From: Desulfosporosinus sp049943955 | GTDB taxonomy: Bacteria; Bacillota; Desulfitobacteriia; Desulfitobacteriales; Desulfitobacteriaceae | Reading direction: 5' to 3' | Length of the DNA stretch: 64,000 bases | NCBI RefSeq assembly: GCF_049943955.1 | Contig: NZ_JBNFTW010000005.1 | Span: 295,428 to 359,427 of the forward strand | Shown: in pieces, positions 50,999-59,465 of the stretch | How the letters are laid out: each line of letters opens with the position of its first letter | Position numbering within the stretch: position 1 is the stretch's first letter | Position numbers and translations under genes: made by a program | Notes under the pieces: model-generated | Database searches by the model: none | Told to the model about the DNA's origin: nothing | What the model saw: only the letters and a program-made list of their open reading frames with translations

Positions 50999-51223
50999 CC
51001 TCTGTATCGTAATTCGTGAACTTAATAGGATTGTCTAAAAAGCTAATCAATACGGCAAATTAAACTGTTAGGGTTTAGCTTGAACCTGAATAAAGAAGAC
51101 ACTATCCCAATATTTATGATATCTTAAATGATCTTGAAAATCAAATACTTCTTTTTCGCTCTAACATAATATAGTCTCTCAGAATGATTAAAGCCGTAGT
51201 TTATGTTTAATGCCCAAAGGTGG

Positions 51224-53200
51224 CTAAAGAGAATTATACACAATTTCAGCAATGTCCTGACATTCGATCACCTTTTCGGAATTCTGCACTTCTTTAGTTA
51301 GTGTTAATAAACACAAGGAACAGGCGCTGGCAAGAAGATCTGAATTGGTCCTAAGCACTTTTTTCATAAGGAGGCTGCTAATACCCTCCTTCTCTTTGTC
51401 TTTAATCCATATTCGGCCTCCCCCGGCTCCGCAGCAAAATGCCATGTTTCGATTACTTTTTTTCATCTCTATCAGTTCCAGTCCGGGAATTGAAGTTAAA
51501 ACAGCCCTTGGTGCTTCGTAAATCGAGTTATACCTTCCCAGATAACATGGGTCATGAAAGGTGACTTTTCGTTTAGTGGCCTTTTGTGGTTTAATTTTCC
51601 CTGATTTGATAAGATCTGCAATTAGCTCTGAATGATGCATAACATTATACTGTCCTCCCAGCTCTGAATATTCGTTTTTAAGGGTATGAAAACAATGTGG
51701 ACAATGAGTAACGATCGTTTTAAACTCATATCGATTTAAGGTCTGGATATTTTCAAGGGCCAGCTGCCGGAAAAGTTTTTCATTTCCTAATCGCCTTACC
51801 GTATTTCCACAACATTTTTCTTCCTTCCCTAGGATGGCATAATTTACCCCTGCCTGTTCTAAGATTTTAATCATTGCCTGGGAAACCTTTAAATTGCGGG
51901 AATCAAATGTCCCATAACATCCTACCCAATACAAAATATCTGTTTGCTTTACCTTACTAAGAAGAGGTGCCGGTGTTCCTCCGCCTAAATATTCCTTTTC
52001 ATCAAGACAGAAGCTTAATCCCCAGGGGTTACCTTTTAGAGCAATATTATCGAATTTCGTATGAACTTCAAGAGGATAGCCGGTTTCCATTGTAGCTAGA
52101 CTGCGTCTCAGATCTACAATTCTTTTAATATGCTCCATATTGAGCGGGCATTTAACTTCACAAAGTCCACATGTAGTACAAGACCATAACGTCTCTTTGG
52201 AGATTATGGTATCAATTAAGGGAATCTCGAAAGTCTCAGCTATATTTTTCGAGTTAGCATGCCTTTTAAAATCCTGAATCATCCCTCTTGGCGTAAGGGG
52301 ATCTCCACTTGCATAAGCCGGACATCCCTTTTGACACCTCAGGCAGGAAACACAAGCGTCAAATTCAATAAGTTGTTTTTTGCTAAAATCCTTGAGCCGG
52401 GCAACTCCAGTGTCATATTCTTGTTCTGTGATTAGATCAGCCGTGGTCAAAGTTCCAAGAGAGGATGTAGGCTTGAGGATAATATTTAGTGAAGACGCAA
52501 TCATATGAAATAGTTTTGAGTATGGAATATACGCAATAAGTCCAATACCTATAATCATATGAAAATACCATAAGCCGGCATAAATTGAGTGGGCCGTTTT
52601 AACTGATAATCCGAATATCTTGGCTAAAAATGAGAGAAATAGCCCGACAGGTGTCCATACTGCCCAAATGTCACCGATAACATATATCCTTAAACCCTCT
52701 AAAAGAAAGCCCGTTAAAAGAATTGCAAAAACTAGAAAAAGCAAAAAGCCATCGTCAAACGTATAATCAGAATGGTCACGTTTGGTGATATAACGTTTGT
52801 AGGCTGCCATAAGTGTTCCTATCGTCGCCAGCAGTCCGAATATATCCATTAAAAAGCTAATAACCAGATACTTTATGCCATAAAATATTGGTATTTTAAA
52901 ATCCACTTGAAGTCCTATCATTGCTGTTCCTATCAGTAAAATCAAAAAGCCATAAAACATACCCAAGTGCATAAGGCGGCGAAAAGTTCCCTTGAAAATT
53001 TGATTATTATGCATAGATAAATCCGAAATGAACGCTTTAACTCTATTGCCTAAGTTATCAAATGACCTTGACCGTCCTTGTCCCCATTGTCTTATTTTTT
53101 TAACAGTGCCAATTAAAAAAATCAGGAAGGATACTAAAGCCCAAAGATACATTATACCCTCCCCGTTTGTGTTCCAAAACAAGGGTCTTGTTGCTCCCAT
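51224..53200 (-). CDS. Membrane-bound Hdr-like Fe-S oxidoreductase (NarI-type cytochrome domain fused to ferredoxin and CCG domains)
   Basis: 658 residues. The N-terminal half has about six membrane helices of the nitrate-reductase-gamma/DsrM type with several histidines that could bind heme b (HLGMFYGF, HSIYAGLWYFHM). Then a dicluster ferredoxin domain (CVSCLRCQKGCP, CTTCGLCEVKCP) and two CCG domains (GCYG..CCGN, DPCYLG..CCGAGGG). It resembles fused DsrMK/HmeCD proteins that pass electrons between the quinone pool and cytoplasmic carriers. Start ATG 53200 follows CGGAGG. Its place between the importer and ADH suggests exchange of electrons from AOR or ADH with the membrane. Confidence 0.9.
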   Translation of the reverse strand: MGATRPLFWNTNGEGIMYLWALVSFLIFLIGTVKKIRQWGQGRSRSFDNLGNRVKAFISDLSMHNNQIFKGTFRRLMHLGMFYGFLILLIGTAMIGLQVDFKIPIFYGIKYLVISFLMDIFGLLATIGTLMAAYKRYITKRDHSDYTFDDGFLLFLVFAILLTGFLLEGLRIYVIGDIWAVWTPVGLFLSFLAKIFGLSVKTAHSIYAGLWYFHMIIGIGLIAYIPYSKLFHMIASSLNIILKPTSSLGTLTTADLITEQEYDTGVARLKDFSKKQLIEFDACVSCLRCQKGCPAYASGDPLTPRGMIQDFKRHANSKNIAETFEIPLIDTIISKETLWSCTTCGLCEVKCPLNMEHIKRIVDLRRSLATMETGYPLEVHTKFDNIALKGNPWGLSFCLDEKEYLGGGTPAPLLSKVKQTDILYWVGCYGTFDSRNLKVSQAMIKILEQAGVNYAILGKEEKCCGNTVRRLGNEKLFRQLALENIQTLNRYEFKTIVTHCPHCFHTLKNEYSELGGQYNVMHHSELIADLIKSGKIKPQKATKRKVTFHDPCYLGRYNSIYEAPRAVLTSIPGLELIEMKKSNRNMAFCCGAGGGRIWIKDKEKEGISSLLMKKVLRTNSDLLASACSLCLLTLTKEVQNSEKVIECQDIAEIVYNSL

Positions 53201-53581
53201 TAGAAACCTCCGATTTATGATTTTGAATGAAACATCATTTGATTTAACTTAATTATAATATAAACTCCAACTATACAACTGAATTTTTGATCAAGCTCTT
53301 GAACTAGATTTCGAAATCCGACCATTATCTATACTATAGAAACCATACGAAGAAAACAAAACTGTTGATCTTATTTAATAGAAAAGCCCCTCGTCTCTTG
53401 GATCGAAGGGTTGTAGGATTTACGGAAATAGAGAGATTGTACCGGTTATCGAGCTACGTAAAATTAAGAAAACAAAGAGAGAAGCCTGAATATTAGCTCC
53501 TCTCTTTGAATTAGCTTTATTCTTTATTAATCATTTTGGAATTTTTTCGCACAAAGCTTCTCGTACTGATAAATACACCGC
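53201..53581. other. Intergenic region with two hairpins
   Basis: Holds an AT-rich promoter region for the Fe-S oxidoreductase (TATAAT at about 53257-53262 on the minus strand) and, nearer the ADH, a weak AAGCCCCTCG/CGAAGGG hairpin at about 53383-53411. No gene seen. Confidence 0.45.
53473..53508 (-). terminator. Terminator downstream of the alcohol dehydrogenase
   Basis: CAAAGAGAG / CTCTCTTTG arms (53473-53481, 53500-53508) with an 18-base loop, 74 bp past the ADH stop. Confidence 0.6.
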
Positions 53582-54745
53582 TTACATTGCGTTTTTATAA
53601 ATTTGAATCACTTGTTCCAGGGTTGCTGTCCGTGGATTGGTCAATTGACATGCATCCATTTTTGCATTACCTGCCATGAGGGCAAAGTCTTCTTCTTTAA
53701 CACCAAGTGCTGATAATCCTGTGGGAATTCCAACATCTTGAGAAAGTGTTGCAATTGCGCTGAAACATTTTTCAGCAGCTTCTCTGGCCGAAAGTCCTGT
53801 AATATTTTCTCCCATAGCTTCAGCAATCTCTCCGAAACGTTCGAGATTACCTATCATGTTAAAGCGCGATACATGCGGCAAAAGGATGGCGTTACAAACA
53901 CCATGAGGCAAGTTATAGAAACCACCTAATTGATGAGCCATAGCATGAACATAACCTAAACTGGCATTATTGAAAGCCATACCGGCCAATAATTGAGCAT
54001 AGGCCATTTGTTCACGTGCTTGAAAATCATCGCCATTAGCTACGGCGCGACGCAAATATTTACTAATTAATTTAAAAGCCATCAGAGCTGCCGAATCCGT
54101 TACAGGCGTGGCTATTGTGGAAACATAGGCTTCTACAGCATGGGTAAGGGCATCCATTCCGGTAGATGCTGTCAGACTAGGCGGTTGTTTCATCATCAAT
54201 AAGGGATCATTAATTGAAACATTAGGGGTTACATGCCAATCAACAATAGCCATTTTGATATGTCGTGCTAGATCCGTGATAATGCAGAATCTTGTCATTT
54301 CTGCAGCAGTTCCAGCAGTAGTATTGATAGCTATCATTGGAGCCATCGGCAAAGGAGATTTATCCACACCCTCATAGTCATTAATTCTTCCACCATTTCC
54401 AGCAACAAGTCCGATCCCTTTAGCACAATCGTGCGAAGATCCTCCGCCTACGGATACAATAAGATTACAGCCCTCTTTTGTATAGAGGTCAAAGCCATCA
54501 TGAACATTTTTGTCGGTTGGATTCGGTTCAGCCCCTCCATAAATAACAACATCGAGACCTTCTTTTTTGATGATATCAGCAATATCTTGAGCCATCCCGA
54601 TTTTTTCAAGGAAGGCATCAGTTACCAAAAGTACTTTTTTTCCACCCAATAATTTAGCTTGTTTTCCAGTCTCTTGAGCTGCTCCAGCTCCCATGAGGTT
54701 CACGGTTGGCATATAATAGCCATAAACTTGATTAATAATTGCCAT
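53582..54745 (-). CDS. Iron-containing alcohol dehydrogenase
   Basis: Group III (Fe) alcohol dehydrogenase of 387 residues: NAD-binding GGGSSHDCAKGIG (about 94-106), metal ligands in DALTHAVEAYVS and HAMAHQLGGFYNLPHG. The ATG at 54745 has GGAGG nine bases upstream and gives the usual MAIINQVYG opening; the frame runs upstream only through the leader. It interconverts an aldehyde and alcohol with NAD(H), so with AOR it could link acid, aldehyde and alcohol. A sigma-54 promoter and an AOR-like upstream module precede it. Confidence 0.95.
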   Translation of the reverse strand: MAIINQVYGYYMPTVNLMGAGAAQETGKQAKLLGGKKVLLVTDAFLEKIGMAQDIADIIKKEGLDVVIYGGAEPNPTDKNVHDGFDLYTKEGCNLIVSVGGGSSHDCAKGIGLVAGNGGRINDYEGVDKSPLPMAPMIAINTTAGTAAEMTRFCIITDLARHIKMAIVDWHVTPNVSINDPLLMMKQPPSLTASTGMDALTHAVEAYVSTIATPVTDSAALMAFKLISKYLRRAVANGDDFQAREQMAYAQLLAGMAFNNASLGYVHAMAHQLGGFYNLPHGVCNAILLPHVSRFNMIGNLERFGEIAEAMGENITGLSAREAAEKCFSAIATLSQDVGIPTGLSALGVKEEDFALMAGNAKMDACQLTNPRTATLEQVIQIYKNAM

Positions 54746-54832
54746 ATTAGTTTCCTCCATTTGCTTTTGATGTTTCGTTTTTTGCTTAATGGTTTCTTCG
54801 TTTGCATTATTCTCGGGATCATCCATAAAATA

Positions 54833-54850
54833 AAGCAAAATTCATGCCAA
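54833..54850 (-). promoter_or_regulatory. Sigma-54 promoter of the alcohol dehydrogenase
   Basis: TTGGCATGAATTTTGCTT on the minus strand: GG (54848-54847), ten bases, GC (54836-54835). Predicted start about 54822, leader about 77 bases. Confidence 0.8.
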
Positions 54851-54977
54851 AAAGTAAGAAAATTTTAGTAATTTATTTCACTTAGAGAGGAATCAATGAT
54901 AGGTTAATATTGAATTAAATGAATGATGTATAAATTCACACTTTATAGAAATATTAGTTTCGTTAATGTGTTAGTAT

Positions 54978-55021
54978 GGAGCACTTTGTTCAAGACAGGC
55001 GCATTATTTTGGAACACTTTG
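54978..55021 (+). promoter_or_regulatory. Upstream activator-type module of the alcohol dehydrogenase
   Basis: GGAGCACTTTG (54978-54988), TGTTCAA (54987-54993), GGCGCATTATTT (54998-55009), TTGGAACACTTTG (55009-55021): the same blocks as upstream of AOR plus an extra repeat, 130-175 bp from the promoter. Orientation relative to the gene is opposite to that at AOR, tolerable for an enhancer. Apart from this and the promoter, 54851-55157 holds no gene. Confidence 0.55.
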
Positions 55022-55157
55022 TAGACCATTGGCTAATTAACAAGTTTTAGCTCAAAAAAGCAAATAGGAAATTTATGGCTAATATATAATATTGCCTTCC
55101 ATTCCAAACTTGGCTCAGAGCGCACCGATGAGGAATTTAAATAATTGTGCTTAACAA

Positions 55158-55332
55158 GTGAACTCGCTTACGCTAAAGCTGAACATCGAGGCTTCAGATA
55201 CAATAATGTCCAGTGGACATTATTGCCGAGCCGCCTTTCCCGATAGGAATACTTAGCGGCGAAGGAGGACTCTACCCCACCTGAAGTTAACGAAGGACGA
55301 CCCCCACTTATAGAAATGGGGGTCTTAAAAAC
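55158..55332 (+). repeat. Orphan IS200/IS605 right-end/omegaRNA-like element, copy 2
   Basis: 175 bp, same length as copy 1 (33609-33783) and nearly identical. One arm change in the last hairpin (AGAAATGGGGG versus AGAAGTGGGGG) leaves a G-U pair, i.e. structure kept. Inserted between the ADH upstream region and a methyltransferase gene. Confidence 0.75.
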
Positions 55333-55473
55333 AGGATAAATCATCTGCGTATGTTCCCGACTTTTAAATAATATATTATAATTAATATAATAATCTGTTC
55401 CTGTTTACACTTCCACAAGTAATTTCCTAATGCTTATTATGCTTATTGTTACATCTGAAGGAGGTATAACAAG

Positions 55474-56094
55474 ATGATCGAAGAGCAATTTCAGAAAAGA
55501 TACAAATCCGGAAATACACCTTGGGATAACGGCAAACCCGATTTCAACCTTATTCAGACTGTAACAACGATGGGCATAAAACCCTGTCATGTATTAGAAA
55601 TCGGATGCGGAACCGGCAATAACTCTATATGGCTTGCACAAAATAACTTTGATGTTATTGGTATCGATGCTTCTGAGATTGCGGTACAGAAAGCTTTTGA
55701 GAAAGCTTCAAAAGCCAAGGTCAATTGTTCCTTTATCGAGACGAACTTTCTTAAAGACAAAATTGAAGGCGCACCATTTGGCTTTGTCTTTGATAGAGGT
55801 TGTTTTCATGTATTTAATTCGGATCAAGAACGAATTATCTTTGCTAAAAAAGTATCAGCCAATCTGGAAAAAGACGGTCTCTGGTTGAGTATTGTTGGCA
55901 ATGCAGATGAACAACGTAATCATCCAGGTCCTCCTCAGCGTACTGCCAGAGATATAGTTAACTCAGTGGAACCTTACTTCGAAATTCTTTCGCTTGTTTC
56001 AAGCCATTTCGAGTCCGACCGTCCGAACCCTCCTAGAGCTTGGGTTTGTTTAATGCGGAAAAGAACTCTTCCTTTTAGTGCCACCTCTTTATAA
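55474..56094 (+). CDS. Class I SAM methyltransferase (thiopurine/thiol S-methyltransferase-like)
   Basis: 206 residues; motif I LEIGCGTGNNSIWLA (41-55), acidic GIDASEIAV, and TPMT-like FVFDRGCFHVF. The opening FQKRYKSGNTPWDNGKPD (W at the substrate pocket) is typical of TPMT/TehB-type enzymes that methylate thiols, selenium or tellurium compounds. GAAGGAGG precedes the ATG. A detoxification role is inferred. Terminator hairpin lies about 107 bp downstream. Confidence 0.85.
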   Translation: MIEEQFQKRYKSGNTPWDNGKPDFNLIQTVTTMGIKPCHVLEIGCGTGNNSIWLAQNNFDVIGIDASEIAVQKAFEKASKAKVNCSFIETNFLKDKIEGAPFGFVFDRGCFHVFNSDQERIIFAKKVSANLEKDGLWLSIVGNADEQRNHPGPPQRTARDIVNSVEPYFEILSLVSSHFESDRPNPPRAWVCLMRKRTLPFSATSL

Positions 56095-56201
56095 TCTTGA
56101 CAAATTCTTGAAACAAAGCTCATAAAATATCATGAATTTTATTGTATTCTAATTGCAGAGGAAATCACAAAGATAAAGATAAGAAAAACCATGAAAAAGA
56201 C

Positions 56202-56233
56202 TAAAAGCCGTCCTTGCTGTGGGGCGGCTTTTA
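56202..56233. terminator. Bidirectional terminator
   Basis: TAAAAGCCG...CGGCTTTTA arms with GTCC/GGGC extension, between the convergent methyltransferase and MarR-GNAT genes. Confidence 0.8.
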
Positions 56234-56244
56234 ATTTGAAATTT

Positions 56245-57183
56245 TTAATTTGAAACCTTCAACTCATAGGTTTGTTCAATCAGTTTCTTCCCCCACTCCT
56301 TATTTTCATGTTCCGCCACTTTCTTAAACCCTACTTTCATGTACATTTTTTTCGCAGTCTTTTGATCATCTGTTGTCTCCAGAAATACCTGCTTATATCC
56401 TTTCTCCTGGCAGTATTTCAGAGCTTCATTTAGCAGAGTGTTTCCCATGCCAATTCCTCTGAATGATGGATGGAGAATGAACCATCTTAACTGTGCCCGT
56501 GTTGCAGTATGTCCAACGATGGCAATGGCTCCAATTATTTCTCCATTCGCTTCTGCAAACCAGAATCTATCCTTTTCCGCATTGTATTTATTAAACATAT
56601 CGAAAATGGTCTTGCAGACATAGCCTTCAAACATATAGTTATATTTACATTCTTCAGCATAAAACCTTCCATGAAGATGAATTAAATAGCCCACATCTCC
56701 CGGTCTCAATTCACTGCGAATTGTAATCTTTTCTTTGATTTTTAGAGGGTTTTCTGAGAAAGCGTTTTCGATCGTTTTCATGCTTTCTACAACGCTCATT
56801 TTATCTTGTTCTGGCAGACAGCTGATTAATTTATAGATTTGAACATTAGACAGATCATCCAACGTTGAAAGAGTATTTTTACCTTTATCCGTAAGGTAAA
56901 GGTAATATAACCGACCATCTTCCGGGGATTGTACTCTGTATATAAGGCTATCATTCTCAAAGCGTTTTAATATTCTGCTTAGATAGCCCGGATCAATTTT
57001 TAACTCTTCTATTAATTTCTTAGCTGTACAAACTTCCATATGTTCAATATCGTATAAGACCCGAACTTCTGCAAGCGAAAATTCGCTTTCATAAATATGC
57101 TTGTCCAGTAATCCCAGAATATTAGTGTAGAACCGATTGAATCTTCGAATGATTTGTATCAAATTCATGTACTGCGAATTCAC
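56245..57183 (-). CDS. MarR regulator fused to a GNAT acetyltransferase
   Basis: 312 residues: an N-terminal winged-helix MarR domain (about 1-140; recognition helix IDPGYLSRILKRFENDSLI, wing SPEDGRLYYLYLTDKG) and a C-terminal GNAT domain (about 155-310; acetyl-CoA loop HPSFRGIGMGNTLLNEA, followed by TTDDQKTAKKMYMKVGFK). This fusion is a known architecture; the acetyltransferase may modify the compound that the MarR half senses, or sense acetyl-CoA. Two palindromes upstream fit autoregulation. Single gene. Confidence 0.9.
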   Translation of the reverse strand: MNSQYMNLIQIIRRFNRFYTNILGLLDKHIYESEFSLAEVRVLYDIEHMEVCTAKKLIEELKIDPGYLSRILKRFENDSLIYRVQSPEDGRLYYLYLTDKGKNTLSTLDDLSNVQIYKLISCLPEQDKMSVVESMKTIENAFSENPLKIKEKITIRSELRPGDVGYLIHLHGRFYAEECKYNYMFEGYVCKTIFDMFNKYNAEKDRFWFAEANGEIIGAIAIVGHTATRAQLRWFILHPSFRGIGMGNTLLNEALKYCQEKGYKQVFLETTDDQKTAKKMYMKVGFKKVAEHENKEWGKKLIEQTYELKVSN

Positions 57184-57200
57184 GATGGACCCTCCTCCTC

Positions 57201-57256
57201 AATAAGTCACTTATTTAAATATGATATAATTTTAATAAATTATTTGACTATGTCAA
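57201..57256 (-). promoter_or_regulatory. Two palindromes in the MarR-GNAT promoter region
   Basis: AATAAGTCACTTATT (57201-57215, perfect) close to the start and TTGACTATGTCAA (57244-57256, perfect arms), the latter including a TTGACA -35-like word on the minus strand. Their sequences differ from each other, so perhaps only one is the operator. Confidence 0.45.
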
Positions 57257-57539
57257 CTAAATTTCGAAAATAATAACTCACCTTCCCCCCAATCAAGTGA
57301 TGGAAGGATAGCATTTGGTGTGAAGGAGCTTCGAAAAGCACTCGCATCCTATTTGAATTCTGGCAAGAACTTATTATTTTCGATGTAAAAAGTCCCCCTC
57401 GAAATATGAGGGAGACCTTAACCGCAAAATTAATATTGAATTATATTAATGCATTATCCCAAATAATTATCGCATATTAGTTTTAAATAACAACCGGGCA
57501 ATTAACCAATATTATAAAAGTGTTTTCCCCGGAAAAAGT
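57257..57539. other. Intergenic region with antitoxin-like scrap and hairpin
   Basis: A plus-strand stretch AFGVKELRKALASYLNSGKN (about 57310-57375) resembles the N-terminus of Phd/YefM-type antitoxins but stops soon after and has no start site. An AGTCCCCCTC/GAGGGAGACC hairpin lies at about 57390-57418. Otherwise nothing. Confidence 0.3.
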
Positions 57540-57689
57540 CTACCATACTCTGATTCTTTCACCAGGATAAATAAGACTCGGACGATTACGAAGATTAGGA
57601 TTTACACGTAATAGGTGATGAACACTTGTTCCGCGTTTCTTTGCAATTTTATAAAGGGTCTCACCACGACGAACAACATGACGATGCAT
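57540..57689 (-). CDS. Minimal LysM-domain protein
   Basis: 49 residues consisting almost wholly of one LysM repeat: HRHVVRRGETLYKIAKKRGT, then a NPNLRNRPSLIYPGERIRV ending. AGGAGG precedes the ATG (57687-57689). There is no signal peptide, so it would be cytoplasmic or coat-associated; such mini-LysM proteins are seen in sporulating Firmicutes. Binds N-acetylglucosamine-containing polymers by family. It lies about 37 bp downstream of a pair of paralogous anchored proteins on the same strand. Confidence 0.75.
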   Translation of the reverse strand: MHRHVVRRGETLYKIAKKRGTSVHHLLRVNPNLRNRPSLIYPGERIRVW

Positions 57690-57726
57690 CCAATTATTCC
57701 TCCTTTGTAGATCTGCTAGATCTAAT

Positions 57727-58470
57727 CTATACTATGGCAGGACTAACGTTTATCGTGCAAGTACGCTTCAATTTTCTCGAAGTCCGAATTGTTTCAGCAA
57801 AAACTTCCATATGTAAAATATTCCTATTAAATAAGACGTTGTTTACCTTTTTATCTAAGTCGATTGTATCGCTATACAATGACTTCAAGATCTCCATATT
57901 ATACATACCTTTAAATAGGGTCTCGTTGGCCTGCGTGAACGTTCGCCTTATTTTAACAAGGTCACCTGGTTTTTGATTTTTGAAATATAATGCCGCATGA
58001 CCAAACCCTTCGGAGGCCAACCTAAATCCGATAATATAGTCCCCTTTCACTAGTTCAATATTGGCCATCTCCCTGGTAAGAGTATATTTTTTACCTCTAA
58101 TAATTATCTCCTTTGAAAATTTGAGTTTAGCAATTTGGTTGGAAATTTCCAAAGTCTTCTTTTGACAATCCTTTGCCAAGCGGATACCTTCTTCAAGGGT
58201 CTTGGGATGTGCCGTATCATATTGATCCATTATTAACCTTCCTAGGTAGTCTAGTTTATATAGTTCATCAGAAAAGACCTTAAGTAATATGAGAACCTCT
58301 TGTTGATATTCTAATCGTTCCGGCATTTCTAAGTTTCGACCTATAGTTTTTGTACTGGCCAAAAATGGTACCAAAGAAACTTCATTTACTACGTTTTCCC
58401 ACGTCTGATTTACGTCAACATTTTTGTTTTGCGTCCACATTTTAAAAATATAGTACCCTATAATAATCAC
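57727..58470 (-). CDS. Membrane-anchored protein, paralogue of the upstream gene
   Basis: About 247 residues from the GTG at 58470, though the hydrophobic anchor continues upstream (in-frame TKRIVLVVGVLAVIIIGYYI), so a TTG about 45 bases earlier may be the true start. One N-terminal helix, then a helical soluble domain. Shared with the next gene: NVVN(E/Q)(V/I)SxVPF near the start, the RGKKY(T/N)L segment, GF.(F/L)(T/A)S(K/E)G(F/Y), and the RxxFxQA(N/D)E...LKGM(Y/F) ending. No known family. It has a longer C-terminus than its paralogue. Confidence 0.6.
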   Translation of the reverse strand: MIIIGYYIFKMWTQNKNVDVNQTWENVVNEVSLVPFLASTKTIGRNLEMPERLEYQQEVLILLKVFSDELYKLDYLGRLIMDQYDTAHPKTLEEGIRLAKDCQKKTLEISNQIAKLKFSKEIIIRGKKYTLTREMANIELVKGDYIIGFRLASEGFGHAALYFKNQKPGDLVKIRRTFTQANETLFKGMYNMEILKSLYSDTIDLDKKVNNVLFNRNILHMEVFAETIRTSRKLKRTCTINVSPAIV

Positions 58471-58565
58471 AGCGAGAACTCCGACGACTAAAACTATTCT
58501 TTTCGTTCTTAACCCCCCAATCTATATAAGAAGATTTTCAAATTTGGTATAGATAGTTTATAAGA

Positions 58566-59180
58566 CTAATTGAAGGTCTTAATATTATTATTTCCAATTG
58601 GTTCTGAGTATTTTGCTTTTAAGGCTTCCAAATCAAACATGCCCTTAAGAAAGTACTCATCAGCCTGTCTAAATGAAGCCCTCATTTGGTTTAGAGCATT
58701 CGGATTTTGGTCACCAAAATAAGGTGATACATAATCATAACCTTTTGAGGTAAAAGTGAATCCTTTTATGAAGTTATCCTTAATTTCATTAATACTCGCA
58801 TGTTCATCCTTGAGATTGTACTTTTTCCCTCTAACAAATACTTCATTTGGAAACTCTATTTTCGAAATGTCAGCAGCAATCTTTGACATTTTAGTCTGAA
58901 CACTTTTCGAACGTTGAACCCCTTCTTGGAAGTCTTTGGGTGGAGATTCCATAAACTGCTCTATTACTACCGTTCCCTGATGTCGAAACGCGTTCATCTT
59001 CTCAGAAAAGTCCTCGATCAGTTTTAAAACCTCTTGCCGATATTCCTTATCCATCGTCTCAGCGGTACCTGGCAAAATAGTTTTTTGGCTCCCCCAAAAG
59101 GGCACTTGAGAAATTTGATTTACTACATTCCTCCATATCTCGGTTACATCGGCTTTTCTATTCTGAGACTGCATCTCCAA
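58566..59180 (-). CDS. Membrane-anchored protein, tandem paralogue
   Basis: 204 residues as written from a TTG (59180), but the frame extends upstream through a hydrophobic stretch (IILISWLILVLGVSGYRIL) that is probably its anchor; the true start codon is unclear since the next in-frame stop lies about 70 bases upstream and no ATG/GTG/TTG is well placed. Helical domain with motifs shared with the gene at 57727 (VVNQISQVPF, VRGKKYNL, FLKGMFDLEALKAKYS). Tandem duplication followed by divergence. Function unknown. Confidence 0.55.
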   Translation of the reverse strand: MEMQSQNRKADVTEIWRNVVNQISQVPFWGSQKTILPGTAETMDKEYRQEVLKLIEDFSEKMNAFRHQGTVVIEQFMESPPKDFQEGVQRSKSVQTKMSKIAADISKIEFPNEVFVRGKKYNLKDEHASINEIKDNFIKGFTFTSKGYDYVSPYFGDQNPNALNQMRASFRQADEYFLKGMFDLEALKAKYSEPIGNNNIKTFN

Positions 59181-59317
59181 AATTCTATACCCCGAAACAC
59201 CCAGTACTAAAATTAGCCAGGAGATTAAAATAATTCTCCTCGTTTAAACCGCCCCCTTAAATTAACCTTCGAGGTACTTTTATGCGTTTATGTATAAATA
59301 AATGATGAAATAAATTA

Positions 59318-59345
59318 ATGGCTAAAAGAAATATCTTCTAGCCAT
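59318..59345 (-). terminator. Hairpin downstream of the MBL hydrolase
   Basis: ATGGCTAAAAGA/TCTTCTAGCCAT imperfect arms, 120 bp past the stop at 59466. Weak intrinsic terminator candidate. Confidence 0.4.
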
Positions 59346-59465
59346 TTTAGTTAAATTCTTTAATTCTTATACAAGTTAATCCTAACCATAACAGTCAAAC
59401 TCTTTTCAGGAACACCTTCCTATATCTTCTTGATACTATTTGCCTTGTTTCTTAAGATGCAATTC

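Noticed and set aside
57310..57378. Phd/YefM-like antitoxin N-terminus.
   Set aside because: It stops after about 25 codons, has no start or toxin partner; kept only as a possible scrap.
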